This document shows positions 33,511 to 41,825 of a DNA stretch of 64,000 nt, in pieces. Numbering within the stretch: position 1 is the first letter of the stretch; each line of letters begins with the position of its first letter. The notes beneath the pieces were generated by a model. That model did not search any database and was not told where the DNA came from. It was given only the letters and a program-made list of their open reading frames with translations. The position numbers were made by a program, and so were the translations under genes. This DNA is from Klebsiella sp. WP3-W18-ESBL-02 (GTDB lineage Bacteria > Pseudomonadota > Gammaproteobacteria > Enterobacterales > Enterobacteriaceae): NCBI RefSeq assembly GCF_014168815.1, contig NZ_AP021972.1, forward strand, positions 1,178,001-1,242,000, read 5' to 3'.

Positions 33511-34708
33511 TGTTGTTTGCCCCCTCGCGATCTAATGCCTGTAGCAGCATGCGTTTTGAAATCACGCCGACGTACTGCTGTTCTTCTCCCACCACCGGAA
33601 CGGCGCAGGGCGCGTGGCCCACATGAGAGAGCAATTCGCTGAGCGGCGTCTGCGCATCAACGGCCAGAGGCTCGTCAATCAGCGCCGCGTCGATTCCCTG
33701 GTTAGCTTTTAACGCCTCTTTCAGGGAGTCGATGGAGACAATACCGACAAACTTATTTCCGCGTTCAATGACGTAGCCAAATTCGCGGTCATCATCCTGC
33801 AATAATTTCAGCGCGGAGCGTGGGCCAAAGCCCGGCGTTTTACGGATTAAGCCATCCGGATTACGACGTGCAATATCTTTGGCGCTAAACACCTGGCTAA
33901 TATCCACACCGCGGAAGAAGGTGCGGACATAATCATTGGCCGGATTATTCAGAATTTCATCCGGAGTACCCACCTGAACGACTTCGCCATTTTGCATAAT
34001 GGCAATGCGATCGCCAATTCGCATTGCTTCATCGAGATCGTGGGAAATAAATACCACGGTGCGCTGATGTTTCGCCTGTAATTTTACCAGCTCATCCTGC
34101 ATCTCAGTACGAATTAAGGGATCGAGCGCCGAGAAGGCTTCATCCATTAATAGAATATCAGGGTTGATGGCCAGAGCACGCGCCAGACCGACGCGCTGTC
34201 GCATCCCGCCGGACAGTTCATCCGGATAAGCGTGCGCGTAGTTTTCGAGGCCCACCTGACGCAGGGCGTCCAGTGCTTTTTCCTGGCGCTCCTGTACCGG
34301 CACGCCCGCAAGGTCCATGCCGAATGCGGTGTTATCCAGCACGCTCATGTGCGGCATCAGCGCAAACGACTGGAATACCATGGCGATTTTTTTGCGGCGC
34401 ACGTCGCGGAGCTCGGCGTCGGATATTTTGGCAATATCCACACCGTCAATCAGCACCTGACCGCGGGTGGGTTCAATCAGACGATTGAGAAGGCGTACCA
34501 TGGTGGATTTGCCGGAGCCGGATAACCCCATGATGACAAATATCTCGCCTTCTTCAATGGCCAGACTGGCGTCTTTGACGCCAAGCGATAACCCTGTTTT
34601 TTCCAGAATTTGCTCTTTGCTGAAACCCTTCTCGATATATTTAAATGCTCGCTGTGGATGCTCGCCGAATATTTTATAAAGATTCTTAACTTCTAATTTA
34701 ACTGCCAT
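33503..34708 (-). CDS. proV: Glycine betaine ABC transporter ATPase ProV
   Basis: ProV energises ProU. The 401 residues carry Walker A GLSGSGKST, signature LSGGMRQRVGLARAL, Walker B ILLMDEAFSALDP, and then two CBS domains at the C-terminus that sense ionic strength. First gene of proVWX. The operon is normally induced by high osmolarity and silenced by H-NS, whose downstream element lies inside proV in E. coli. Confidence 0.97.
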   Translation of the reverse strand: MAVKLEVKNLYKIFGEHPQRAFKYIEKGFSKEQILEKTGLSLGVKDASLAIEEGEIFVIMGLSGSGKSTMVRLLNRLIEPTRGQVLIDGVDIAKISDAELRDVRRKKIAMVFQSFALMPHMSVLDNTAFGMDLAGVPVQERQEKALDALRQVGLENYAHAYPDELSGGMRQRVGLARALAINPDILLMDEAFSALDPLIRTEMQDELVKLQAKHQRTVVFISHDLDEAMRIGDRIAIMQNGEVVQVGTPDEILNNPANDYVRTFFRGVDISQVFSAKDIARRNPDGLIRKTPGFGPRSALKLLQDDDREFGYVIERGNKFVGIVSIDSLKEALKANQGIDAALIDEPLAVDAQTPLSELLSHVGHAPCAVPVVGEEQQYVGVISKRMLLQALDREGANNNG

Positions 34709-34776
34709 GCAATATGCGTTTTCCTGTTTTTAGTTTATGTCGATATGGTACCTGATGAGAATAATTACCTTTTTAT

Positions 34777-34804
34777 ACCCTAGCACATTCAGATGATGTG
34801 ACAA
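34777..34804 (-). promoter_or_regulatory. Likely proU promoter (P2-like)
   Basis: On the minus strand TTGTCA (34799-34804) and TAGGGT (34777-34782) are 16 bases apart, 69 bases before proV. Poor -10 quality fits a promoter that is used at high osmolarity. The rest of the 34709-35119 gap is AT-rich and holds no gene that I can see. Confidence 0.5.
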
Positions 34805-35119
34805 CCCTCAACCTGTTCTTATCAGAAATATCAGGCAGGGCGATCGTGCGCTCATTTCCCATGATATAAGGGCTGAGCCGCAAATTAGCGCCTGTTGATT
34901 TTTTTGTAAATTAAGCTGGAAAATTTGCAGGCGATCGGAAAAATGGCATGAATATTGTCGGAAAAATCACCGTGAATTAGCGTGAGTTATTTGTATGATC
35001 ATGGCCGTTTGATAAGAAATATCCCGGCGAAAAATGTGGGCGTATATTGGCGAGGATTGAGGCATTATTTACAACGTCAAATCGCCCGTGAATGATGAAT
35101 AGTCACGGGCGATTCTGGC

Positions 35120-35551
35120 TTACATCCGCATACCGACAGCCAGACGGTTAAAGGCGTTCATCAGGCTGATAGCAAAGGTCATATCGCTAATTTGTTCCGC
35201 GCTAAAATGCGCCAGCAGCGGCTGGTAGACGTCATCTTCGGCGTGTGTTTCGGCGATGTGCGTCAGATCTTCCGCCCAGGCCAGCGCGGCGCGTTCTGCA
35301 TCGCTGAAGCGATCGCTCACTCTCCAGCCAGCTAGCGCGTCCAGCCTGGTCTGTTCCACACCGGCTTTGCGCAGCGCGTTGCTGTGCATCTCCAGGCAAA
35401 ACGCGCAGCCGTTAATTTGTGACACCCGCAGGTACAGCAGCTCAAGCAGCGGGCGTTCCAGCATGCTCTTTTCCAGCGCGATGCTCGCCTGTACCAGCCC
35501 GGCATAGACCGCTGGGCTCAGTTCACTATAGGGTTGGCGTAGTGCAGTCAT
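35120..35551 (-). CDS. AhpD-like carboxymuconolactone decarboxylase family protein
   Basis: A 143-residue cytoplasmic protein with the AhpD core motif EX(n)CX2CX3H: LELLYLRVSQINGCAFCLEMHSNAL, two cysteines and a histidine of a peroxidase or disulfide-relay site. Family members act as alkylhydroperoxidase partners; others are of unknown role. It is divergent from a MocR regulator, with about 85 bases between start codons, which suggests that the regulator controls it. Substrate unknown. Confidence 0.88.
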   Translation of the reverse strand: MTALRQPYSELSPAVYAGLVQASIALEKSMLERPLLELLYLRVSQINGCAFCLEMHSNALRKAGVEQTRLDALAGWRVSDRFSDAERAALAWAEDLTHIAETHAEDDVYQPLLAHFSAEQISDMTFAISLMNAFNRLAVGMRM

Positions 35552-35637
35552 TGTCTTTCTCCTCGTTCAAGATGAGACAAAAATAGCACTATAATGGCCC
35601 TAAAAAGATAGCCATATTCTGGGTAAAAAATAAGACC

Positions 35638-36987
35638 ATGAAAACGCGCCATGTACCGCGATACCAGCAAATCGCTCGTCAGCTGAAGGCGGCGATTGAA
35701 CAAGGTGAACTGAGTGCGGGCAGGCGTCTGCCGTCCAGTCGCCTCTACGCTCAGGAGCTTGGTGTCTCCAGAGTGACGGTGGAGAACGCCTATGCGGAGC
35801 TGGTGGCGCAGGGGTGGCTTGAACGACGCGGGCAGGCAGGGACGTATGTCAGTCATCACTTAACGCTGGAAGCCACGCCAGCGGAGCCGCTTGGTTTTGG
35901 CGGCGAGCAGTTCCAGCCGCTGCCGTTCCAGCTTGGCTTGCCCGCGCTGGATCTCTTTCCGCGCGGGCTATGGGCTCGGGTAATGGGGCGCAGGCTGCGT
36001 ACGCAAACCCGCTTTGACCTCGCGTTGGGCGATGTGTGTGGTGAACTGGCGCTGCGTCAGGCGATAGTCGAGTACCTGCGGCTGTCGCGGAGCATTGAGT
36101 GCGATGCCGGTCAGGTGTTTATCACTTCGGGCTATGCGGCGGCTATGAGCCTGGCGCTTAAAGCGCTGGATGGGCGCGGTGAGAGCATGTGGGTAGAAGA
36201 TCCCGGCTTCCCGCTGATCCGCCCGACGCTGGCAGAGGAGGGCGTAAGCCTGCACCCGGTGCCGGTTGACGACGAGGGGATGAATATTGACTGGGCATTA
36301 CAGCATGCCGGCGACGCGCGATTTGCGCTATTAACTCCGGCTCACCAGAGCCCGACCGGCGTGGCGCTGTCGCTGCCGCGTCGGCGACAGCTGCTCGACT
36401 GGGCGGCACACCAGCGGGCGTGGGTCATTGAAGACGATTATGACAGCGAGTTTCGCTATCACGGCAAGCCGCTGCCGCCGTTGAAGAGTCTGGATGCGCC
36501 ACAGCGGGTGATTTATGTAGGGACGTTCAGCAAATCGTTGTTTCCAGCGCTGCGGACCGCCTGGCTGGTGGTTCCGCTGCCGCTGGTGGCGGCGTTTCGT
36601 CGTCAGGCTCAGCGTGCGGCCTGCCCGGTGCCGCTGCTCTGGCAGCACACGCTGGCAGACTTTCTACGCGAAGGTCACTTCTGGCGCCATCTGAAGAAAA
36701 TGCGCATTCACTATGCCCAGCGTCGCCGCTGGCTGGAAACCGCGCTCGTGGCTCAGGGTTTTCAGGTTGTGGCGCAATCCGGCGGCATTCAACTGGTGGT
36801 GACGGTCGAGGGGGACGATCTCGCGATGGCGCGCAGGGCCCGTGAGGCTGGCCTGGCGGTACAGGCTATCAGCGACTGGCGGATAGCGACAGGTGGACGA
36901 GGCGGGCTGATAATGAGCTTTACGAATCTTATTTCGCAGGCGATGGCTGACGAGCAGGTGGCGGCGCTACGGCGGGCGCTAAAATAA
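35638..36987 (+). CDS. MocR-family regulator (GntR wHTH plus aminotransferase-like domain)
   Basis: A 449-residue PLP-dependent transcription factor. Residues 1-70 are a GntR winged helix (YQQIARQLKAAIEQGELSAGRRLPSSRLYAQELGVSRVTVENAY), joined by a linker to a fold-type I aminotransferase-like domain with the PLP lysine in VGTFSKSLFPALR and the ring-stacking/phosphate regions ITSGYAAAMSLALKAL and IEDDYDSEFRY. MocR proteins of this layout include PdxR and GabR. Its divergent neighbour is the AhpD-like gene, its most likely target. Effector unknown. Confidence 0.92.
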   Translation: MKTRHVPRYQQIARQLKAAIEQGELSAGRRLPSSRLYAQELGVSRVTVENAYAELVAQGWLERRGQAGTYVSHHLTLEATPAEPLGFGGEQFQPLPFQLGLPALDLFPRGLWARVMGRRLRTQTRFDLALGDVCGELALRQAIVEYLRLSRSIECDAGQVFITSGYAAAMSLALKALDGRGESMWVEDPGFPLIRPTLAEEGVSLHPVPVDDEGMNIDWALQHAGDARFALLTPAHQSPTGVALSLPRRRQLLDWAAHQRAWVIEDDYDSEFRYHGKPLPPLKSLDAPQRVIYVGTFSKSLFPALRTAWLVVPLPLVAAFRRQAQRAACPVPLLWQHTLADFLREGHFWRHLKKMRIHYAQRRRWLETALVAQGFQVVAQSGGIQLVVTVEGDDLAMARRAREAGLAVQAISDWRIATGGRGGLIMSFTNLISQAMADEQVAALRRALK

Positions 36988-36989
36988 AA

Positions 36990-37018
36990 ACCCCGGAGCA
37001 TCAGAGACACTCCGGGGG
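36990..37018. terminator. Terminator between the MocR gene and ygaM
   Basis: CCCCGGAG and CTCCGGGG pair across an 11-base loop, between the convergent ends of the MocR gene and ygaM. An A-run on the left serves ygaM; there is no good T-run on the right. Confidence 0.65.
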
Positions 37019-37054
37019 AGACGCGTTTTTATTATCAACATCATTGTGGTTATA

Positions 37055-37381
37055 TTATCGGCGCGATCCCAATAATACGCCAATAAAAATACCTACCGCC
37101 GCGGCCGCGCTCACACTTTGCCACGGTTTATCGCGAATATAGCTGTCTGCCGTTTCGGCAACGTCGCATGCGCTTTGCTGTATGCGGCTACGGCCGTGAA
37201 TACGTGCGCGGGTTTCGCTGAGTAACGCTTTAGCCTTACGACGAGCGGTATCTACCTCATCTTTATTTTCACTGGCCCAGCTCTTCAGAATATCTTCCAG
37301 ACTGTCGGCTAATTGGCTGACATCGTTATGAATATCTTGTACTTCGTCGTCAGCTTCATTGCGATTAAACAACTTTGGCAT
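37055..37381 (-). CDS. ygaM: DUF883 membrane-anchored protein YgaM
   Basis: YgaM belongs to the ElaB/YqjD/YgaM family of stationary-phase inner-membrane proteins that bind ribosomes. The 108 residues (E. coli 109) have a long charged amphipathic region (EVQDIHNDVSQLADSLEDILKSWASENK...) and one C-terminal helix, SAAAAVGIFIGVLLGSRR, that anchors the tail. Confidence 0.93.
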   Translation of the reverse strand: MPKLFNRNEADDEVQDIHNDVSQLADSLEDILKSWASENKDEVDTARRKAKALLSETRARIHGRSRIQQSACDVAETADSYIRDKPWQSVSAAAAVGIFIGVLLGSRR

Positions 37382-37531
37382 CTCGGCCTCCTCGAATTTG
37401 TATTGAGCGTTAAGTGTAGGCCATACGCTATAAATTGCCGGGAATTAATGAGTTTCTGGAATTATCTGAAAGCGAGACGAATACTGATTCATGTAAGGTG
37501 GCGATGCAGTAAAAGATAACGAGGAAAAAAT

Positions 37532-37876
37532 ATGTATTTACGACCTGACGAGGTAGCGCGCGTGCTTGAAAAAGCGGGCTTTACCATGGATGCGGTAACC
37601 CCCAAAGCCTACGGCTATCGCCGCGGTGAGAATTACGTCTACGTTAACCGCGAAGCGCGGATGGGGCGCACTGCGTTGATTATTCATCCGGGGCTTAAAG
37701 ACCGAAGCTATAAATTTGCCGAACCGGCGTCTGATATTAAAGCTTGCGATCACTATGAACAGTTCCCGCTGTATCTCGGCGGCGATGTTGAACAGCACTA
37801 CGGCATTCCGCACGGTTTTAGTTCACGAATGGCGTTAGAACGCTTTTTAGATGGGTTATTTGGCGAGAACGTATGA
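37532..37876 (+). CDS. ygaC: DUF2002 protein YgaC
   Basis: A 114-residue soluble protein matching the E. coli YgaC family over its full length (MYLRPDEVARVLEKAGF; GYRRGENYVYVNREARMGRTALIIHP). Function unknown; in E. coli it is listed among Fur-controlled genes. Ribosome site gagga precedes the start. It shares a bidirectional terminator with alaE. Confidence 0.92.
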   Translation: MYLRPDEVARVLEKAGFTMDAVTPKAYGYRRGENYVYVNREARMGRTALIIHPGLKDRSYKFAEPASDIKACDHYEQFPLYLGGDVEQHYGIPHGFSSRMALERFLDGLFGENV

Positions 37877-37906
37877 ATAAACGACTGGCATCGCCAGTCG
37901 TTTATT
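37876..37906. terminator. Bidirectional terminator between ygaC and alaE
   Basis: AATAAACGACTGGC-atc-GCCAGTCGTTTATT is a perfect 14-base-pair stem that starts at the last base of the ygaC stop codon; its A- and T-rich ends serve both convergent genes. Confidence 0.9.
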
Positions 37907-37915
37907 GCGCGTCTA

Positions 37916-38365
37916 TCAGGCTTTTGCCTGGGTATATTGTTCCACACGGAACAGGCGACGGCAGAAATCGAGGAAGTAGCCGTAAGCCGCCCCCATCACC
38001 AGCGAGATCGCCGCGTTAGAGCTGACCGCCGCGGCAATCTGGTGCCAGTCGGCGCCAACGCTCAGCAGAATCATAACGTACACCGGCGACTGGAAGGTCA
38101 CGTACGCCAGCGGGTCCGCCGCTCTTCTCACCCAACCTGCCGGGCTGATACGCGCCGCCTGGCGCATAATAAAGTCACGATACAGACCGTATGGCCAGGC
38201 AATAATAATGTTGACCGGAATAGCAACCAGACGTGATGAAAGTGACTGCTCGAAGGTCATTCCCGAGAGAAATATTTCAATCATCATGTTCACGACGGAA
38301 CAGTAGACCACCATGGCGAAAGTGTCTGCTGCCGCATGACGCAGGCGTGACTGCGCAGAGAACAT
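37916..38365 (-). CDS. alaE: L-alanine exporter AlaE
   Basis: AlaE exports L-alanine across the inner membrane and prevents toxic build-up when dipeptides are degraded. The 149 residues equal the E. coli length, with about four hydrophobic segments and the family block AWPYGLYRDFIMRQAARIS. It stands between ygaC and, in K-12, stpA; no stpA is found here. Confidence 0.95.
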   Translation of the reverse strand: MFSAQSRLRHAAADTFAMVVYCSVVNMMIEIFLSGMTFEQSLSSRLVAIPVNIIIAWPYGLYRDFIMRQAARISPAGWVRRAADPLAYVTFQSPVYVMILLSVGADWHQIAAAVSSNAAISLVMGAAYGYFLDFCRRLFRVEQYTQAKA

Positions 38366-38832
38366 CGGTATGCTCCTCGAAAATGGACGTTATAACTGAG
38401 TGAAAACGTTTTTTTAGGCGTTTTGGATTGGTTTGTACGACGCGTATAGGTTATCCATCTACAATAAAACAAACAACTAGTGAAATATTTTTATTTAATG
38501 CGTTTTTGTCAATAAAATACTCTGCCGTTGATTGTTTTTTGAGCGCTACGCTATTTTTGTTTTTGAAGGTTATTTTAATGATTAAAATCATTGTGTTATG
38601 TGGTGAGTTCGCCGGAGTGTGATGGGCGTAAATGCCGGCATGATTCACGCGTCGGCGTGCGATGCTGATTTTATTGTGATCGCTATCGCTATTGGTTTTT
38701 TTATCCAGATTTTGGGCTTTTTATTAGCATTAAATGTTGGATGTTAGATTTTTGAGATATGCGTGAAATTTGGGTAATCATGCAACTGAAGGGGGGAAGG
38801 AAGCGGCGAGCGATGCTCACCGCAGAAAGCAC
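38366..38832. other. Intergenic gap, no gene seen
   Basis: About 470 bases, AT-rich in the left half. No coding region with a plausible start and ribosome site is seen on either strand. stpA, expected here from the E. coli order, is missing. The right part just before the DUF2158 stop contains no clear hairpin. Confidence 0.6.
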
Positions 38833-39012
38833 TCAGCAGACGCCAAAGTCTCCCTCTTCATGGTACGGGGCAACGTCGTCGTTTTTCAGGGTGTATTGTT
38901 TACCGTGCTCATCGCTTGCCTGTACGGCGACGATGCTATCTTCATGCGCTTCAATGACTTTGAGTTTTGGTCCGCCCATTTTGGACTGAACCAGATCGCC
39001 AGGTGCAAACAT
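38833..39012 (-). CDS. Small DUF2158 (YodC-like) protein
   Basis: A 59-residue frame starting MFAPGDLVQSKMGGPKLKVI and ending EEGDFGVC, with a clear ribosome site (aaggag, eight bases before the ATG). The sequence has the SH3-like pattern of the DUF2158/YodC family: GD-hydrophobic-V-X-L/S-K-X-GGP-X2-X-V near the start. Probably a small cytoplasmic protein; function unknown. It lies 53 bases after ygaP on the same strand, so it could be co-transcribed with ygaVP. Confidence 0.85.
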   Translation of the reverse strand: MFAPGDLVQSKMGGPKLKVIEAHEDSIVAVQASDEHGKQYTLKNDDVAPYHEEGDFGVC

Positions 39013-39065
39013 CCACGAACTCCTTTGTTATAGAGGGTGATATCTTGTCGCCGCGGCGGCAGCCG

Positions 39066-39587
39066 TCAACGACGGTTCCACGGCATCGAGACTAACAGCC
39101 GCGCCATGCCGCAAAAACCCGTCACCCCGGCAAAGGTTAAGCCCGCGCCAACGAATGCGCTGAGCAGGAAGAAGGCGCTGGAAACGCTATAGCCGAGGAT
39201 AACGCCCAGTAAAATTAGCACGCCAGCCGCAATCTGTACCTGGCGCATTAGGGGTAGCGGCTGTGATTTATCTTCAACGGTGAGCAGACCGGCCTGACGC
39301 CAGCCATCAATCCCACCTTCAACAATGTTCACCTGTGCAGGCGCGGCCGCTGCGACAAGGCGGGCGAGATTGTTACGGGTACGGTTACCGGACTGGCAGT
39401 GAAAAATCACCACGTCCGCTGCGGACGCCTGCACGGTTGCACCTTGCTCAATGGCGCTGAGCGGAAGCAGGCGAGCGGCAGGTATATGTTCGCGGGCATA
39501 TTCATCGGCGTCGCGAATATCAATCAGCAGAGCACCCTGTTCGGTCAGGGCGAAGGCTTCTTTCGGGGAAATCGTTTCGGTCGTCAT
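39066..39587 (-). CDS. ygaP: Membrane-bound rhodanese YgaP
   Basis: YgaP is a thiosulfate sulfurtransferase anchored in the inner membrane. The 173 residues (E. coli 174) contain an N-terminal rhodanese domain with active-site Cys in VIFHCQSGNRTR and a C-terminal hairpin of two transmembrane helices (VQIAAGVLILLGVILGYSVSSAFFLLSAFVGAGLTFAGV). It follows ygaV by 11 bases in one operon for sulfide/sulfur handling. Confidence 0.96.
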   Translation of the reverse strand: MTTETISPKEAFALTEQGALLIDIRDADEYAREHIPAARLLPLSAIEQGATVQASAADVVIFHCQSGNRTRNNLARLVAAAAPAQVNIVEGGIDGWRQAGLLTVEDKSQPLPLMRQVQIAAGVLILLGVILGYSVSSAFFLLSAFVGAGLTFAGVTGFCGMARLLVSMPWNRR

Positions 39588-39598
39588 GCAGGGGCTCC

Positions 39599-39898
39599 TC
39601 AGGGGCAGTAGAGCGTTTTTAAGGTGGCGACTATCTGCTGCACCGCCTCGTTTTTGATGAAATAGTGAAGACGCTGTGCCTCGCGCCGACAGTCAACCAG
39701 CCGCTCTTCCCGCATGCGCGCAAGGTGCTGTGAAGTCGCGGACGGGCTTAACCCGCAGGCTTTGGCTAAATCGCCTGCGCTGGTGCCCGGTGCGTCGCAG
39801 AGCATACAAAGGATCAGCAGCCGGCGAGGGTTGCTCATCGCTTTGAGTAGCGCGGCGGCCTCGCCGGCAAGGGACTGAAGCAGTTCATTTGGGGTCAT
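39599..39898 (-). CDS. ygaV: ArsR-family regulator YgaV
   Basis: YgaV is a winged-helix repressor of its own operon ygaVP that responds to sulfide/polysulfide. The 99 residues have the ArsR core (ALLKAMSNPRRLLILCMLCDAPGTSAGDLAKACGLSPSATSQHLARMREERLVDCRREAQRLHYFI) with several cysteines (CMLC, DCRR) for redox sensing. Confidence 0.94.
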   Translation of the reverse strand: MTPNELLQSLAGEAAALLKAMSNPRRLLILCMLCDAPGTSAGDLAKACGLSPSATSQHLARMREERLVDCRREAQRLHYFIKNEAVQQIVATLKTLYCP

Positions 39899-40509
39899 AG
39901 TTAGTTTAGGTTTTACTTAATTTAGTAAATGCTAAACTAATCGGGAATACATTGCGAGAGATATTTGCGCAGTCGGCAAACTCATTAGTATGCTAATGGT
40001 TAAGTGAGTTGAAAATAAATAAACGGAATAATAATGGGAATATTCCTAGTTTTATTTGAGCACCGCATTTTTTGTCATAAAAGACAGGCGAGAATATGCA
40101 TAACAACGTTAACTCGGTTAAATTATCTCATTAAGTGTTAAATTCAATAGCTCTGATTCGCTGGGAGTTTTGTGTGATGTAATTTCAAATACAACATGTG
40201 GTCACGCTTGTTGAAACTTTTGTATCTGAATTAAATACTGTCACGGGTATTTTACTTAATCACAGGTTGCATCATATCTAAATAAGAATATTATTAGCTA
40301 CGTATTCCTAATACATTAATGATTAACCGATCTTGCTGAATAATAATTATTCGGCCTTTACTGGTTATTATTTGAGTCGAATGAATACGTTATACTCTAC
40401 AGACGGAACAAAACCATATAAACAGGGAGGATATGACGGCGGGACGCTGGGGAATAATATTTATTCTCAGATATTCCTGCATAAATATTAAGTTAAGAAG
40501 AGACCAAGA
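39899..40509. other. AT-rich control region before the fimbrial operon
   Basis: About 610 bases of strongly AT-rich DNA, unlike the rest of the window. It should hold the ygaV promoter on the left and the fimbrial promoter on the right. I see a perfect dyad GAATAAT-A-ATTATTC near 40338-40352 and a TATACT box at 40391-40396 about 115 bases before the subunit gene. There is no pair of identical long inverted repeats as in the fim switch and no recombinase gene beside it. AT-rich promoters like this are usual targets of H-NS. Confidence 0.5.
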
Positions 40510-40513
40510 ATGA
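40433..40513 (+). CDS. Possible 26-residue leader peptide of the fimbrial operon
   Basis: A short frame begins ATGACGGCGGGACGC right after the purine run agggagg and encodes 26 residues, MTAGRWGIIFILRYSCINIK and six more; its TGA overlaps the ATG of the fimbrial subunit gene (ATGA at 40510). It contains three ATA and three AGA codons, two AGA adjacent, all rare in enterobacteria. The subunit gene itself has only a weak ribosome site, so translation may be passed on from the leader. The two-base gap between the purine run and the ATG is short, which lowers confidence. Confidence 0.3.
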   Translation: MTAGRWGIIFILRYSCINIKLRRDQE

Positions 40514-41076
40514 AATCACAACTCCGCATTATGGCATGTGTCGTAGCCGCACTCGTATCTGGCGCAGCTATCGCGTCCGTATCGACGAACCCAGGTTCCG
40601 ATGCGGGTACACAGGGCACCGGCGGCCAGGTAAAATTCACCGGTTCAATCACCGATTCATCTTGTAACGTTGATAGCAGCACCGCTAACCAGACCGTCGA
40701 CCTTGGTAAATGGGCAAAATCCTATTTCACCGGCGTAGGCACTGAAACCACCAAAACCGCTTTCCACATCAAGGTCAAAGACTGCCCGGATTCCGTAGAG
40801 CAGGTCTCCGTACTGTTTGACGGTAACAAAGATAAAATCAATTCTTCCCTGCTGGCCGTTGAATCTGGCGCAACCGGCGTGGGCATCAAACTGTATGAAG
40901 ATGACCAGACTAAACAGGTTATCCCTGGCGTCGTGTCGGCAAAACACGCGGTTGTTGAAGGCGATGATGCCGGCTCTGCCGATCTGACCTTCTACGCTGA
41001 CTACGCCTCTACAGGCGCAACGGTAACGACCGGTACCGCGAATGGCGTGGCCGATTTTAATATGGTTTATAACTAA
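40510..41076 (+). CDS. Major fimbrial subunit (chaperone-usher pilin)
   Basis: A 188-residue type 1-like pilin. The signal peptide MKSQLRIMACVVAALVSGAAIA precedes SVSTNPG; two cysteines (SSCNVD and KDCPDS) form the usual disulfide, and the C-terminal beta-strand ends ADFNMVYN with the penultimate tyrosine recognised by the chaperone. Being the first gene, followed by a terminator hairpin, it is probably made in excess of the assembly proteins. The family is gamma-type fimbriae; the exact named fimbria is not recognised. Confidence 0.9.
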   Translation: MKSQLRIMACVVAALVSGAAIASVSTNPGSDAGTQGTGGQVKFTGSITDSSCNVDSSTANQTVDLGKWAKSYFTGVGTETTKTAFHIKVKDCPDSVEQVSVLFDGNKDKINSSLLAVESGATGVGIKLYEDDQTKQVIPGVVSAKHAVVEGDDAGSADLTFYADYASTGATVTTGTANGVADFNMVYN

Positions 41077-41085
41077 TTAAGCCGT

Positions 41086-41113
41086 GAGCAGAAGGCAACT
41101 TCTGCTCAATTTT
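41086..41113 (+). terminator. Attenuating terminator after the pilin gene
   Basis: GAGCAGAA-ggcaac-TTCTGCTC followed by aatttttg lies between the pilin and chaperone genes. As in other fimbrial operons it would let only part of transcription continue, keeping pilin in excess. Confidence 0.8.
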
Positions 41114-41142
41114 TGCTTTATCTAATAACGCTGGTCATTCCT

Positions 41143-41808
41143 ATGAATCGATTTATCGCGAGCATAGCTCTTTCTGCATTTATTTTATCGACGACGGCTC
41201 AGGCCGGTATTGTCATGGGAGGAACTCGCGTAATTTACCAAGAAGGAAAACGAGAAGCCTCTATTTCGGTAAGTAATGCCGATACGTCTACACCCTATTT
41301 AGTACAGTCGTGGGTGGAGAATTTTTCCGCCACAGATAAAAGTCAGCCGCCTTTTATTGTGACCCCGCCATTGTTTCGCCTTGACCCTGAACAAAAAAAT
41401 ATACTACGTATTAACTACACTGGCGCAAATTTACCCAACGACCGTGAGTCCGTATTTTGGTTAAACGTTAAAAGTATCGCCCCCTCGAAACAGGGTGAAG
41501 ACAATAAATTACAGGTCAATATTAAGTCAAAATTTAAGATCTTCTATCGGCCAAATCATCTTGCCGGTGATGTGACGGAAGCCTGGAAACAGCTAACGTT
41601 CCATTCCGTGGGTTCAGAACTGACCGCTCATAATCCTACCCCTTATTTTGTTTCATTTTTCTCCCTTTCGGTCGGCGGTCAGGAGCTGGAGTCTCCGGGC
41701 ATGATTGCGCCGTTCAGCGACAAAACGTGGCCGATTAGCCGCTTAGGTACCGTGAAATGGCGGGCGATAAATGATTTTGGCGGTGTGACTGATTTCACTC
41801 AACGGTAA
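41143..41808 (+). CDS. Periplasmic fimbrial chaperone (PapD-like)
   Basis: A 221-residue chaperone that holds pilins by donor-strand complementation. The signal peptide MNRFIASIALSAFILSTTAQA is followed by GIVMGGTRVIYQEGKREASISVSNAD, the typical PapD-like first strands with the conserved Arg (TRVIY). PPLFRLDPEQKNILRI is the G1 strand region and FWLNVKSIAP the conserved block behind it; a second Ig domain follows. The conserved Lys is in QVNIKSKFKIFYRP. The ATG at 41143 has a poor ribosome site; the frame is open ten codons earlier. Confidence 0.92.
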   Translation: MNRFIASIALSAFILSTTAQAGIVMGGTRVIYQEGKREASISVSNADTSTPYLVQSWVENFSATDKSQPPFIVTPPLFRLDPEQKNILRINYTGANLPNDRESVFWLNVKSIAPSKQGEDNKLQVNIKSKFKIFYRPNHLAGDVTEAWKQLTFHSVGSELTAHNPTPYFVSFFSLSVGGQELESPGMIAPFSDKTWPISRLGTVKWRAINDFGGVTDFTQR

Positions 41809-41825
41809 TTATTACGGGCCCCAGC

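Noticed and set aside
39899..40509. Search for a fim-type invertible promoter
   Set aside because: Only short AT-rich dyads are seen; there is no pair of long identical inverted repeats and no recombinase gene nearby.
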